Positions 19,884 through 27,811 of a stretch of 35,427 nt of DNA are shown piece after piece. The stretch comes from Vicinamibacterales bacterium. GTDB taxonomy: Bacteria > Acidobacteriota > Vicinamibacteria > Vicinamibacterales > 2-12-FULL-66-21. A program made the position numbers and the translations under genes. The stretch spans positions 1 through 35,427 of the forward strand of contig DASSPH010000041.1 of assembly GCA_035699745.1 (NCBI GenBank), read 5' to 3'. How positions within the stretch are numbered: the first letter of the stretch is position 1; every line of letters begins with the position of its first letter. The notes under the pieces are model-generated. The model made no database searches and was not told the DNA's origin. It worked only from the letters and a program-made list of their open reading frames with translations.

Positions 19884-20533
19884 TGCCGCCGCTTCGGCGT
19901 TCGTTCTATGACCGCCCGACGCTCGACGTCGCGCGGGATCTCATCGGCAAAGTGCTCGTGCACGAGACCCGCGCCGGCCTGGCGTCCGGCGTGATCGTCG
20001 AGGCGGAAGCGTACATCGGCGAGAGCGATCCGGCGTGCCATGCGGCGCCCGGCCCGACCCGGCGCAACGCGCCGCTCTACGGTCCGCCCGGCATCGCCTA
20101 CGTGTATCTGAACTACGGCATCCATTACCTGGTCAACGCCGTCACCGAGGCGGAGGGGTGGCCGGCGGCGGTGCTGATCCGCGCGCTCGAGCCGAAGGAC
20201 GGCATTCCGCTGATGCGCCGGCGGCGCGCCGCCGGAGGATCCAGGCCGGGGCCGGCGATCGCCGTCGACGATCTCTGCCGCGGTCCTGGCAATCTGACAA
20301 AAGCGCTGGGCATCGACCTGCGGCACAACCTCCTCGACCTCACGCGCGGCGCCCTGCGGATCGAAGATCACAAACTGCCGGCGCGGCCGGTCGTGTGGAG
20401 CCGCCGCATCGGCATCAACGTCGGCGTCGAGCACGAGTGGCGCGTCACGGCGGGAGACAGCAGCGCCGTGTCGGGCCGGCGCGACGCGAAGCGCGGCCTC
20501 CCGATCCCGGACGGGCGCGACTCGGGCACATAG
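19883..20533 (+). CDS. mpg: DNA-3-methyladenine glycosylase, AAG/MPG family
   Basis: This 216-residue base-excision repair enzyme flips out and removes alkylated purines such as 3-methyladenine and hypoxanthine, leaving an abasic site. It has the diagnostic family motifs. VEAEAYIGESDPACHA (39-54) includes the catalytic Glu, PTRRNAPLYGPPG (58-70) follows, then YVYLNYGIHYLVNAVT (73-88) with the intercalating Tyr loop. RGPGNLTKALGI in the C-terminal half is also conserved. Length matches the family (about 200). The start is GTG at 19883, sharing a base with the previous stop. It converges with htrA; the 99-nt gap holds a short imperfect hairpin (AGGTG/CACCT near 20598-20613) and nothing else recognised. 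Confidence 0.95.
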   Translation: MPPLRRSFYDRPTLDVARDLIGKVLVHETRAGLASGVIVEAEAYIGESDPACHAAPGPTRRNAPLYGPPGIAYVYLNYGIHYLVNAVTEAEGWPAAVLIRALEPKDGIPLMRRRRAAGGSRPGPAIAVDDLCRGPGNLTKALGIDLRHNLLDLTRGALRIEDHKLPARPVVWSRRIGINVGVEHEWRVTAGDSSAVSGRRDAKRGLPIPDGRDSGT

Positions 20534-20632
20534 TCGGAACGATGTGTCGACGGTTGCGGATCACGCGGCCTGGCAATGATCGCCTTCAGGGACGGGCAGG
20601 TGGGTTCGCACCTCCGCCGAGTCGTCGTGACG

Positions 20633-21799
20633 TCAGCGCCCGCGGGTCGAACGCGAGCGTGTGATCGGCACGGTGACTTCCAGCCGCCGGCTCTCGCGCA
20701 GGATCTCGAGCCGGGCGGCGGTGCCGACCTTCGAGTCCGCGAGCATCCGCATCAGCGCCGACGCGTCTTCGACCGTACGGCCGTTGAACGAGGTGATGAT
20801 GTCGTCGGCGCGCAGGCCCGCCTGGTAGGCTTCGGCCCGCGGTGAGATCTGATTCACGAGGGCGCCGCGCGTGTTCGGCGCGCCCAGCTGCTCGGCGATC
20901 TGGGTGGTGAGGTTGGCGATGCTGATGCCCGGGATCGTGCCGCGCTGCACTTCGCCGTGCTTCAGCAGGTCGTCCATCACGTGCCGCGCCAGATTGCTCG
21001 GCACGGCGAAGCCGATCCCCTGGTAGCCGCCGGTCTCGCTGAAGATGGCGGTATTGATCCCGACCAGCTCGCCGCGGGCGTTGATCAGCGCGCCGCCGGA
21101 GTTGCCGGGGTTGATCGCCGCGTCGGTCTGGATGAAATCCTCGTAGACGTTGATGCCGACGTTCCGGCCCAGCGCGCTGACGATGCCGAGCGTGACGGTC
21201 TGGTTCAACTGGAACGGATTGCCGATGGCGAGCACCCACTCGGCCACGCGGAGCTTCGATGAATCGCCCCACGGCAGTACCGGCAGCCCGCGCGCGTCGA
21301 CCTTGAGCAGCGCGATGTCGGTCGCTTCGTCGACGCCGATGATCCTGGCGCGCAGCTCGCGGCGATCCGGCAGCACCACCGACACCTGCGCGTTGCTGCT
21401 GCCGATGACGTGGTTGTTGGTCATGATGTAGCCGTCGCTCGACACCACCACCCCGGAGCCCAGACTCTGTGCGACGCGGTTGCGCGGCGCGTAGATGTCG
21501 TCGCCGAAGAAGTAGCGGAAGAGCGGATCCGACATCATCGGCGAGTTGGGCTGGCGGACCACGTTCAGCGAGGTGATGTTCATCACGCTCGGAATCGCGC
21601 GGCTGGCGACGCTCGACAGATCCGGCAGCCCGGCGACGGTCGGCGGCCCCGTGGGAGCGGCCTGCTGTGCCGCGGGGGCGGCGGGAGGCGCCGCGGCGCC
21701 GGCCTCTTCCGCCGTGCGCATCCGCCCGGTCAGCACCATGCCCGCGGCGAAGCCGCAGCTCACGAACACGACGATGAGGATGAGCCGTCGGATCATCAC
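20633..21799 (-). CDS. HtrA/DegS-like trypsin-type serine protease with PDZ domain
   Basis: This is a 388-residue envelope protease that degrades misfolded proteins. A single N-terminal TM helix (about 4-25, LILIVVFVSCGFAAGMVL) is followed by an Ala/Pro linker that tethers the enzyme in the periplasm. The catalytic triad is His130 (NNHVIG), Asp161 (TDIALLKV) and Ser234 (GNSGGAL). One PDZ domain follows (about 290-380, GALVNQISPRAEAYQAGL, DDIITSFNG), so the layout is DegS-like with one PDZ rather than DegP-like with two. It starts within the last bases of the small heat-shock gene (overlap 21796-21799), so the chaperone and protease are made together, probably in response to envelope or heat stress. 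Confidence 0.95.
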   Translation of the reverse strand: MMIRRLILIVVFVSCGFAAGMVLTGRMRTAEEAGAAAPPAAPAAQQAAPTGPPTVAGLPDLSSVASRAIPSVMNITSLNVVRQPNSPMMSDPLFRYFFGDDIYAPRNRVAQSLGSGVVVSSDGYIMTNNHVIGSSNAQVSVVLPDRRELRARIIGVDEATDIALLKVDARGLPVLPWGDSSKLRVAEWVLAIGNPFQLNQTVTLGIVSALGRNVGINVYEDFIQTDAAINPGNSGGALINARGELVGINTAIFSETGGYQGIGFAVPSNLARHVMDDLLKHGEVQRGTIPGISIANLTTQIAEQLGAPNTRGALVNQISPRAEAYQAGLRADDIITSFNGRTVEDASALMRMLADSKVGTAARLEILRESRRLEVTVPITRSRSTRGR

Positions 21800-22200
21800 T
21801 TGACCTCGATGCGCCTGGGCGGCGAGGCCGCCTTGGGCAGCGTGATGGTCAGGACGCCGTCCCGCAGGTCGGCGCCGATCTGGTCCGTCGCCACCGGTTC
21901 GGCGAACCGGAACGTCCGCTCGAACGAGCCGTAGCCGCGCTCCATCTGATGGAAGTGCGACGCGTCCTCCCCGGGCGCGCCGGATCCCTCCACCCGCGTG
22001 CCGCGCAGCCGCAGGTGATTGTCCTGGACGGCGACGTCGATGCTGTCCCGCGGAATGCCGGGCACTTCGGCGGTGACGACGTAGCGGTCTTCGGTTTCGT
22101 AGACGTCAATCGGCGGCGCCCACGCCGTCCCGTGCTGGGCGGCGAGGCGCTCCAGCCGCTCCTGCCAGGCGCGCAGGTCGCGCAGGGGATCGCATGGCAT
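21796..22200 (-). CDS. Small heat-shock protein, Hsp20/alpha-crystallin family
   Basis: This 134-residue ATP-independent holdase binds unfolding proteins. The alpha-crystallin domain occupies about residues 28-130: PIDVYETEDRYVVTAEVPG, the dimer-loop region ERGYGSFERTFRF, and DGVLTITLPKA near the end. The C-terminal RRIEVK contains an IEV element in the place of the usual I-x-I/V anchor. It is first in a two-gene unit with htrA, overlapping by 4 nt. The start at 22200 has little upstream leader before the divergent efp region; no CIRCE-like inverted repeat was found. A second Met is not available before the domain. Confidence 0.93.
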   Translation of the reverse strand: MPCDPLRDLRAWQERLERLAAQHGTAWAPPIDVYETEDRYVVTAEVPGIPRDSIDVAVQDNHLRLRGTRVEGSGAPGEDASHFHQMERGYGSFERTFRFAEPVATDQIGADLRDGVLTITLPKAASPPRRIEVK

Positions 22201-22274
22201 GGCTCGATCGTAGCAAATTCCCGGATTTCCAGATACGCTTTGGGTTTGTGCAGGGGGGAAATTCCCAGACGTCT

Positions 22275-22838
22275 ATGGCTTCAGTTCAAGCGACGCGCCT
22301 CAAGAAGGGCATGCTCATCAAGATCGGCAACGACCTCTTCCGGGTGCTCGATCTCCAGCATTTCACCCCGGGCAACAAGCGCGGCTTCGTGCAGGCCCGG
22401 ATGCGCAACATCCGGACCGGGCAGCAGGCCGACAACAAGTTCCGCGCCGAAGAGGACGTCGAACGGGCAATCCTCGACGAGAAGCAGATGCAGTACCTGT
22501 ATCGCGACGGCGATTCGTTCCATTTCATGGACACGAACACCTACGATCAGATCCATCTCGACCTCGAGGTGCTCGGCGACAACGCCAACTACATCGTCCC
22601 CGACGCGATCATCACGATGGAGTTCTACGGCGATGAGCCGGTCGGCATCGAACTGCCGATCAGCGTCGACCTGAAGGTGGTCGACACCACCCCGGGCATC
22701 AACCGCGCCACGGCGAGCGCCCAGGTGAAGCCGGCCACGCTCGAGACCGGCCTGGTCGTGCAGGTTCCGCCCCACGTGAACATCGGCGACGTGATTCGCG
22801 TCGGCACGGTGGACGGGGAGTATCAGAAGAAGGTGTAG
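22275..22838 (+). CDS. efp: Translation elongation factor P
   Basis: EF-P relieves ribosome stalling at polyproline stretches by entering the E site. The 187-residue protein has the three beta-barrel domains of the family (KOW-like about 1-65, OB folds about 66-130 and 131-187) and the C-terminal signature GDVIRVGTVDGEY. The ATG at 22275 gives the canonical N-terminus; the in-frame start at 22194 would add 27 unrelated residues. The tip loop of domain I reads HFTPGNKRGFVQ (29-40). Where E. coli has the modified Lys34 this protein has Asn34, with Lys35 and Arg36 next to it. The window carries no epmA/epmB or earP. This genome needs polyproline help: the lipoprotein at 7801 alone has a long Pro-rich stalk. 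Confidence 0.95.
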   Translation: MASVQATRLKKGMLIKIGNDLFRVLDLQHFTPGNKRGFVQARMRNIRTGQQADNKFRAEEDVERAILDEKQMQYLYRDGDSFHFMDTNTYDQIHLDLEVLGDNANYIVPDAIITMEFYGDEPVGIELPISVDLKVVDTTPGINRATASAQVKPATLETGLVVQVPPHVNIGDVIRVGTVDGEYQKKV

Positions 22839-22879
22839 TGTTCAGCACCGCCCCCCCGATCTCGGGAGCGCAGGCTGAG

Positions 22880-22914
22880 AGCGGAAAGCGGATCGCGGAT
22901 CGCGGTAAGCGGGT
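22880..22914. repeat. Heptamer iterated repeat (consensus MGCGGAT), 5 copies
   Basis: AGCGGAA, AGCGGAT, CGCGGAT, CGCGGTA and AGCGGGT stand head to tail with a strict 7-nt period in the 82-nt gap between efp and tdk. The rest of that gap is unremarkable. Similar iterated-word clusters lie at 14836 and inside uvrC. Confidence 0.85.
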
Positions 22915-22920
22915 CATCGC

Positions 22921-23490
<570 letters not shown>

Positions 23491-23505
23491 GTCCGGTGTG
23501 CGGCG

Positions 23506-24069
23506 ATGATCGAACAGGCTCTCCTCACGCGGCTGATGTATCTCATCGGCGGCGGGTTCGCGCTGGTCAACCTGCACCAGTTCTACCAGTACCTGCGCTA
23601 TAGGCGCCTGCGCCGCACCGCGCTCCTCATCTGGGGCGCGCCGCGTCCGCCGTTCTACCGGCTGTTCCTCTGGGTCGGCGCGGTGCTGGCAATCGTGATC
23701 TTCTACAAGCTGACGGTGCTGAAGCTGCACCCGAAGTTCGTCTTCGGCGAGACGATGATGCTCGTCTACTACGTCTACGCGCTGCCGCTCGGGCTGAAGA
23801 TCGGCCGCGGCTTCTACGAGGACGGGATCTGGAGCGAGCGCGGCTTCATTCCCTACGCGCGCATCGGCGGCCTGACCTGGCGGGAAGGGGAGCGGACGAC
23901 GCTGGTGCTGCTGTACCGCTGGCGCAACTTCGCGCGCCACCTGGTGGTGCCCGAACCGTACTACGGCGAGGCGCGCCGCGTGCTGCGCGACAAGATCGCG
24001 ACGCACGACATTCACTTCACCGGCAAGACGCTCGACCTGGGCTTACACGACGAACGCGACGACGTGTAG
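23506..24069 (+). CDS. Small membrane protein of unknown function
   Basis: This 187-residue protein has three likely TM segments: LLTRLMYLIGGGFALVNL near the N-terminus, FYRLFLWVGAVLAIVIFYKL at about 45-65 and FGETMMLVYYVYALPLGLKI at about 78-97. A soluble C-terminal domain follows (about 100-187). Phrases such as FYEDGIWSERGFIPYARIGGLTWREG and LVLLYRWRNFARHLVVPEPYYGEAR are like DUF5673-type domains, in which a membrane-side PH-like fold is expected. It follows tdk closely (15 nt) and converges with the phosphatidyltransferase gene with a 7-nt gap. No catalytic motif is visible; function unknown. Confidence 0.75.
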   Translation: MIEQALLTRLMYLIGGGFALVNLHQFYQYLRYRRLRRTALLIWGAPRPPFYRLFLWVGAVLAIVIFYKLTVLKLHPKFVFGETMMLVYYVYALPLGLKIGRGFYEDGIWSERGFIPYARIGGLTWREGERTTLVLLYRWRNFARHLVVPEPYYGEARRVLRDKIATHDIHFTGKTLDLGLHDERDDV

Positions 24070-24076
24070 CGGCAGC

Positions 24077-24862
24077 TCAGGCAAACCAGCCCAGCGGCCC
24101 GAGCCCGTGCGCCATCGGGTCGCGCAGCCAGTCGGGCGGGGTGAGCCAGACGAACGCCAGGATGACGATCACCATCACGTCGTACTGCCAGGTCGCGCGT
24201 TCGAAGGTCCAGAAGAAGCCGTTCCACAGCATGCGGACCGGCAGCGGGGCGCGCGTGATCGCCTGCGGCCGCTCCTCCGTGCCGCGCTCGAGCACCCGGT
24301 AGGTCAGGATCACGCGATCGGCGACCGAGAAGATCGACAGGATCAGAATCACCCACATCACCGCGCCCATGCGGTTGGTGAAGGCGCCGATCATGAAGAG
24401 CACGATCCGCTCGGGGCGCTCCATGAAGCCGACCTTGCACTTGGCGATCAGCGACTCGGCCCGGGCCCGGGTGTAGCTGGTCATCAGCGCGAACATCATC
24501 GCCAGCGACGCGATCAGCGCGTAGTCGGTGCGCCCCATCCGCGAGTAGAGGTAGATCGGCCCGATGAACAGCGCGATGTCGGAGAAGCGATCGATCACCG
24601 AGTCCCAGAAGCCGCCGAACTTGCTGATGAGTCCGGTCTGCTGCGCGACCTTGCCGTCGATGAAGTCGAAGATGTTGGCGACGAGCATGATGAAGCCGGC
24701 GGTCACGAACTGGCCGTGGGCGAGGTGCACGGCGGCCCAGGAATTGATGAGCACGCCGACGAAGGTCAGGACGTTCGGGTGGATGCGCAGCGCCACGCAC
24801 GCGGCGATGATCGCCCGCAGCGGGAGCATGCAGATCCGTCCGACGAGGCCGGTGAAGGTCAT
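24077..24862 (-). CDS. CDP-alcohol phosphatidyltransferase family protein with an altered motif
   Basis: This 261-residue integral membrane enzyme of phospholipid synthesis would transfer a phosphatidyl group from CDP-diacylglycerol to an alcohol such as glycerol phosphate or an inositol. The family motif is present as D66-F-I-D69-G70-K-V-A73-Q74, then G83 and D87-x3-D91. All metal-binding Asp residues are kept, but the Arg normally after Ala73 is Gln74 (codon CAG). About six hydrophobic segments are visible. A C-terminal extension of about 55 residues ends with another TM helix (YDVMVIVILAFVWL). It is divergent from uvrC across 83 nt that hold a hairpin and the uvrC promoter. Acceptor alcohol not determined. 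Confidence 0.88.
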   Translation of the reverse strand: MTFTGLVGRICMLPLRAIIAACVALRIHPNVLTFVGVLINSWAAVHLAHGQFVTAGFIMLVANIFDFIDGKVAQQTGLISKFGGFWDSVIDRFSDIALFIGPIYLYSRMGRTDYALIASLAMMFALMTSYTRARAESLIAKCKVGFMERPERIVLFMIGAFTNRMGAVMWVILILSIFSVADRVILTYRVLERGTEERPQAITRAPLPVRMLWNGFFWTFERATWQYDVMVIVILAFVWLTPPDWLRDPMAHGLGPLGWFA

Positions 24863-24873
24863 TGCATAATCGC

Positions 24874-24891
24874 GCGGGCCTGTCGGCCCGC
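24874..24891. promoter_or_regulatory. Inverted repeat GCGGGCC-TGTC-GGCCCGC upstream of the uvrC promoter
   Basis: A perfect 7-bp inverted repeat with a 4-nt loop lies 10 bases before the uvrC -10 box, in the divergent spacer and over the place where a -35 element would be. It could be an operator acting on uvrC, on the opposite gene, or on both. Confidence 0.35.
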
Positions 24892-24897
24892 TGGAAC

Positions 24898-24906
24898 TGC
24901 TATAAT
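24898..24906 (+). promoter_or_regulatory. Extended -10 promoter (TGCTATAAT) of uvrC
   Basis: A consensus TATAAT at 24901-24906 preceded by TGC forms an extended -10 element, which can work without a good -35; none is seen at the right distance. Transcription would start near 24913, leaving a leader of about 33 nt before the uvrC ATG at 24946. Confidence 0.65.
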
Positions 24907-24945
24907 TTAGGGTTCGAAAGTCCGCAAAAACGCCCAGTGTAGTCC

Positions 24946-26850
24946 ATGCCGATCCAAGACCTCAAGAGCAGGATTGCGCGGCTGCCCGAGCAGCCCGGGG
25001 TCTACCTCTATTTCAACGAGGCCGGGGAGACGCTGTACGTCGGCAAGGCGAAAGTCCTCCGGGACCGGGTGCGCAGCTATCTCGGCGCCCAGGGGATGAG
25101 CCCGCGGCACGACGCGCTGCTCGAGGAAGCGTCACGCCTCGAGTTCATCGTCACCGACTCGGTGGTCGAGGCGCTGGCGCTCGAGAACCATCTCATCAAG
25201 CAGCGCGCGCCGCGCTACAACATCCTGCTGCGCGACGACAAGAACTACCCCTACCTGCAGCTCACCACCGGCGAGGCCTTCCCGCGGGTGTTGATCGCGC
25301 GCAGCGTCGAGAAGGACGACCACTACTATGCCGGCCCCTTCATGCCGGCGAAGCTCGGGCGGCGGACGATGGCGCTGACCCACCGGCTGTTCGGCATCCG
25401 CTCGTGCAACGAGGTGATCACCGGCGATCGCGCGCGCCCGTGCCTCGAATACGACATCCGCCGCTGCATCGCGCCGTGCGTGCGCGAGATCTGCAGCGAG
25501 GAGACCTATGCGGTGGCGGTGCAGGACACGAAGCTGTTCCTCGAAGGGCGGAACGACGAGCTGATCGCTCAGCTGCGGCAGCGGATGAGCGACGCGGCCG
25601 CCGCCGAGCGCTTCGAGCAGGCGGCGCAGCTCCGCGACGCGCTGCGCACGATCGAAACGGTGCAGCAGCGGCAGCAGAAGATGACCGGCACGAGTCTGGG
25701 GGACCGCGACGCCTTCGGCATCAAGGTGGGGCCCGCCGGCGCGGTGGTACAGGTGTTCCAGGTCCGCGGCGGAAAAGTGGTCGAGCGTGTCGAACTCGCG
25801 TCCGCATCTCTCGGCGGCTTCCGTCTGCAGACGGACGGCCCGGCGGCCGCGGCGGAATCCGACATCCTCCAGGCTGCGCTCGAGCAGTTCTATACCGAAC
25901 ATCCCGCGCCGCCCGAGATCCACCTGCCGATCCCGCTGAGCGAGCCGGAGACGGAGCTGATCGAAGCGTGGCTGACGGATCGAGCCGAGCATCGCGTCCG
26001 GATCATCGTCCCGAAACGGGGCGAGAAGCGCGGCCTGCTGGATCTCGCGGCCCGCAACGCCCAGGTCGCCTACCAGACGCGCTTCAACGAGAACGTCGCC
26101 GCGCACTACGACGCGCTCGAGACCCTGCGCGCCGTCCTGACCCTGCCGGCGATTCCGCGCCGCATCGAGTGCTTCGACATCTCCACCATCCAGGGCAGCG
26201 AGACGGTGGCGTCGATGGTGGTGTGCGAAGACGGCCGGATGAAGCGATCCGAGTACCGCAAGTTCCGGATTCGAGGGTCGAGGGGCGAGGGTCGAGGGTC
26301 GGAAAACCCGGAGATCGTTCCTCGCTCCTCGAGCCTCGACCCTCGCATTCTCGACGACTTCGCCTCCATGCAGGAGGTCGTCTCCCGGCGCTATCGCAAG
26401 GTGCTGGAGAACGGCGGTCCGTTCCCCGATCTGATCCTGATCGACGGCGGCAAGGGGCAGTTGTCGGCCGCGTATGCGGCCCTCGAAGCGCTCGGACTGG
26501 CCAACCTGGTCGCGGTCGGCATCGCCAAGAAGGAGGAGCTGATCTTCACGCGCGACCGCGTCGATCCGATTGCCTTCGATCCGGCCAGCCCGGCGCTCCT
26601 GCTGATTCAGCGCATCCGGGACGAGGCCCACCGCTTCGCGATCACGTTCCACCGGCAGGCGCGCGGCCGGCGCGACCTGCGGTCGGCGCTGGACGACATC
26701 GCCGGCATCGGGCCGCGCCGCCGCAAGGCGCTGCTCACGGCCTTCGGCAGCGTCGCCGGCGTGCGCCGCGCCACGCGCGAGGATCTGATCGCCGTCGTCG
26801 GCGCCAGGTGCGCCGACCAGGTGCTCGCCCATTTTGCCGGACAGACCTGA
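24946..26850 (+). CDS. uvrC: UvrABC excision nuclease subunit C
   Basis: UvrC makes both incisions around a UvrB-bound lesion. The 634-residue protein has a GIY-YIG nuclease domain (GVYLYF at 18-23 and LYVGKAK at 30-36). Cys154, Cys166, Cys174 and Cys178 match the family's iron-sulphur cluster spacing. A UVR coiled-coil (about 205-240, RFEQAAQLRDAL), the RNase H-like endonuclease domain (ECFDISTIQGS, LILIDGGKGQL) and a C-terminal helix-hairpin-helix pair (IAGIGPRRRKALL) follow. Between Ile442 and Asp470, where relatives have only a few residues, 27 extra residues are encoded by an inverted heptamer repeat at 26273-26348. The insertion keeps the frame and sits in a surface loop of the catalytic domain just before DDFASMQEVV. 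Activity is probably retained. Confidence 0.97.
   Translation: MPIQDLKSRIARLPEQPGVYLYFNEAGETLYVGKAKVLRDRVRSYLGAQGMSPRHDALLEEASRLEFIVTDSVVEALALENHLIKQRAPRYNILLRDDKNYPYLQLTTGEAFPRVLIARSVEKDDHYYAGPFMPAKLGRRTMALTHRLFGIRSCNEVITGDRARPCLEYDIRRCIAPCVREICSEETYAVAVQDTKLFLEGRNDELIAQLRQRMSDAAAAERFEQAAQLRDALRTIETVQQRQQKMTGTSLGDRDAFGIKVGPAGAVVQVFQVRGGKVVERVELASASLGGFRLQTDGPAAAAESDILQAALEQFYTEHPAPPEIHLPIPLSEPETELIEAWLTDRAEHRVRIIVPKRGEKRGLLDLAARNAQVAYQTRFNENVAAHYDALETLRAVLTLPAIPRRIECFDISTIQGSETVASMVVCEDGRMKRSEYRKFRIRGSRGEGRGSENPEIVPRSSSLDPRILDDFASMQEVVSRRYRKVLENGGPFPDLILIDGGKGQLSAAYAALEALGLANLVAVGIAKKEELIFTRDRVDPIAFDPASPALLLIQRIRDEAHRFAITFHRQARGRRDLRSALDDIAGIGPRRRKALLTAFGSVAGVRRATREDLIAVVGARCADQVLAHFAGQT
26273..26348. 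repeat. Inverted heptamer-repeat element inside uvrC
   Basis: The left arm has four head-to-tail heptamers: GAGGGTC, GAGGGGC, GAGGGTC, GAGGGTC (26273-26300). The right arm has four of opposite sense: CTCGCTC, CTCGAGC, CTCGACC, CTCGCAT (26321-26348). A 12-nt stretch CGAGGGTCGAGG (26272-26283) is perfectly inverted at 26334-26345, and GCGAGG (26285-26290) pairs with CCTCGC (26320-26325). The middle, 26301-26320, forms the loop. Confidence 0.9.
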
Positions 26851-26870
26851 ACAGGTATCGTGTCAGCCGC

Positions 26871-27773
26871 ATGAACGATCGCCAGTTTCGCGCGCTCGCC
26901 AAACCCTACATCGTCCGCGAAGGACGGCGCTTTCGCCTGAAAGAGTTCGACCCGCAGGGTCCCGGACGCGCGGCCGCCCACCAGGGCGCGAAGAAGTTCC
27001 TCAAGAAGAGCGTCGAGGTGCTGTCGGAACTGCAGGAGAAGTTGTACGCGCAGGATCGCTGGGGCGTGCTCCTCATCTTCCAGGCGATGGACGCGGCGGG
27101 GAAGGACAGCGCCATCAAGCACGTGATGTCGGGGATCGATCCGAAGGGCTGCCAGGTCTACTCGTTCAAGAGCCCGTCGAGCGAAGAGCTCGATCACGAC
27201 TTCATGTGGCGGACGTCGAAGTGCCTGCCCGAGCGCGGACGGATCGGCATCTTCAACCGGTCCTACTACGAGGAAACGCTGGTGGTGCGCGTCCACCCCG
27301 AGTTCCTCGGCCGCCAGAAGCTGCCGACCGAGCTGATCACCCCGCGGATCTGGCGCGAGCGGTTCCAGGACATCAACGCCTTCGAGCGCTACCTGGCGCG
27401 CAACGGGTTCGTCATCCGCAAGTTCTTCCTCAACGTCTCGCGCGCCGAGCAGCGCCGCCGGTTCCTCGAGCGGCTGGAGCGGCCCGAGAAGAACTGGAAG
27501 TTCTCCATGGGCGACCTGGCGGAGCGGTCGCGCTGGCGTTCGTACATGACCGCCTACGAGGAGACGATCCGCGCCACCGCGACCCCGCACGCCCCCTGGG
27601 TGGTCATTCCCGGCGACGACAAGAAGTTCGCCCGGACGGTGGTCGCGGCCGCGGTGATCGACGCCTTGAACGGGCTGAACCTCCAGTTTCCGACGCTCGA
27701 CGCCGAGCAGCAGCAGGAGCTGACGCGGGCGCGGCGCCTGCTGCGGCAGGAATCGCGTCGTACAAAGTCTTGA
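26871..27773 (+). CDS. Polyphosphate kinase 2 family (polyphosphate:nucleotide phosphotransferase)
   Basis: This 300-residue enzyme of the PPK2 family moves phosphate between polyphosphate and nucleotides. It has a Walker A QAMDAAGKDS (71-80), a Walker B IFNRSYYEE (127-135), the IDPKGCQVYSFKSPSSEELDHDF segment (89-111) and a C-terminal EKNWKFSMGDLAER region typical of the lid and helical part. One-domain length and the pattern FDPQ...LQEKLYAQDRWGVLLIFQAMDAAGKD resemble class III enzymes, which phosphorylate AMP and ADP; the class is an inference. The ATG at 26871 follows uvrC by 20 nt and shares its direction, so co-transcription is likely. Confidence 0.92.
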   Translation: MNDRQFRALAKPYIVREGRRFRLKEFDPQGPGRAAAHQGAKKFLKKSVEVLSELQEKLYAQDRWGVLLIFQAMDAAGKDSAIKHVMSGIDPKGCQVYSFKSPSSEELDHDFMWRTSKCLPERGRIGIFNRSYYEETLVVRVHPEFLGRQKLPTELITPRIWRERFQDINAFERYLARNGFVIRKFFLNVSRAEQRRRFLERLERPEKNWKFSMGDLAERSRWRSYMTAYEETIRATATPHAPWVVIPGDDKKFARTVVAAAVIDALNGLNLQFPTLDAEQQQELTRARRLLRQESRRTKS

Positions 27774-27811
27774 TAGCACACGGGTTCTGACGTATCCTTG
27801 GGTTTCCTTCG

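Noticed and set aside
20595-20615. tRNA-like GGTTCG sequence between mpg and htrA
   Set aside because: A T-loop-like word with a 5-bp stem is present, but no acceptor, D or anticodon arm can be formed around it.
22256-22266. GGGAAATTCCC inverted repeat upstream of efp as an operator
   Set aside because: Only 5-bp arms around one base in a short intergenic region; too likely by chance without conservation data.
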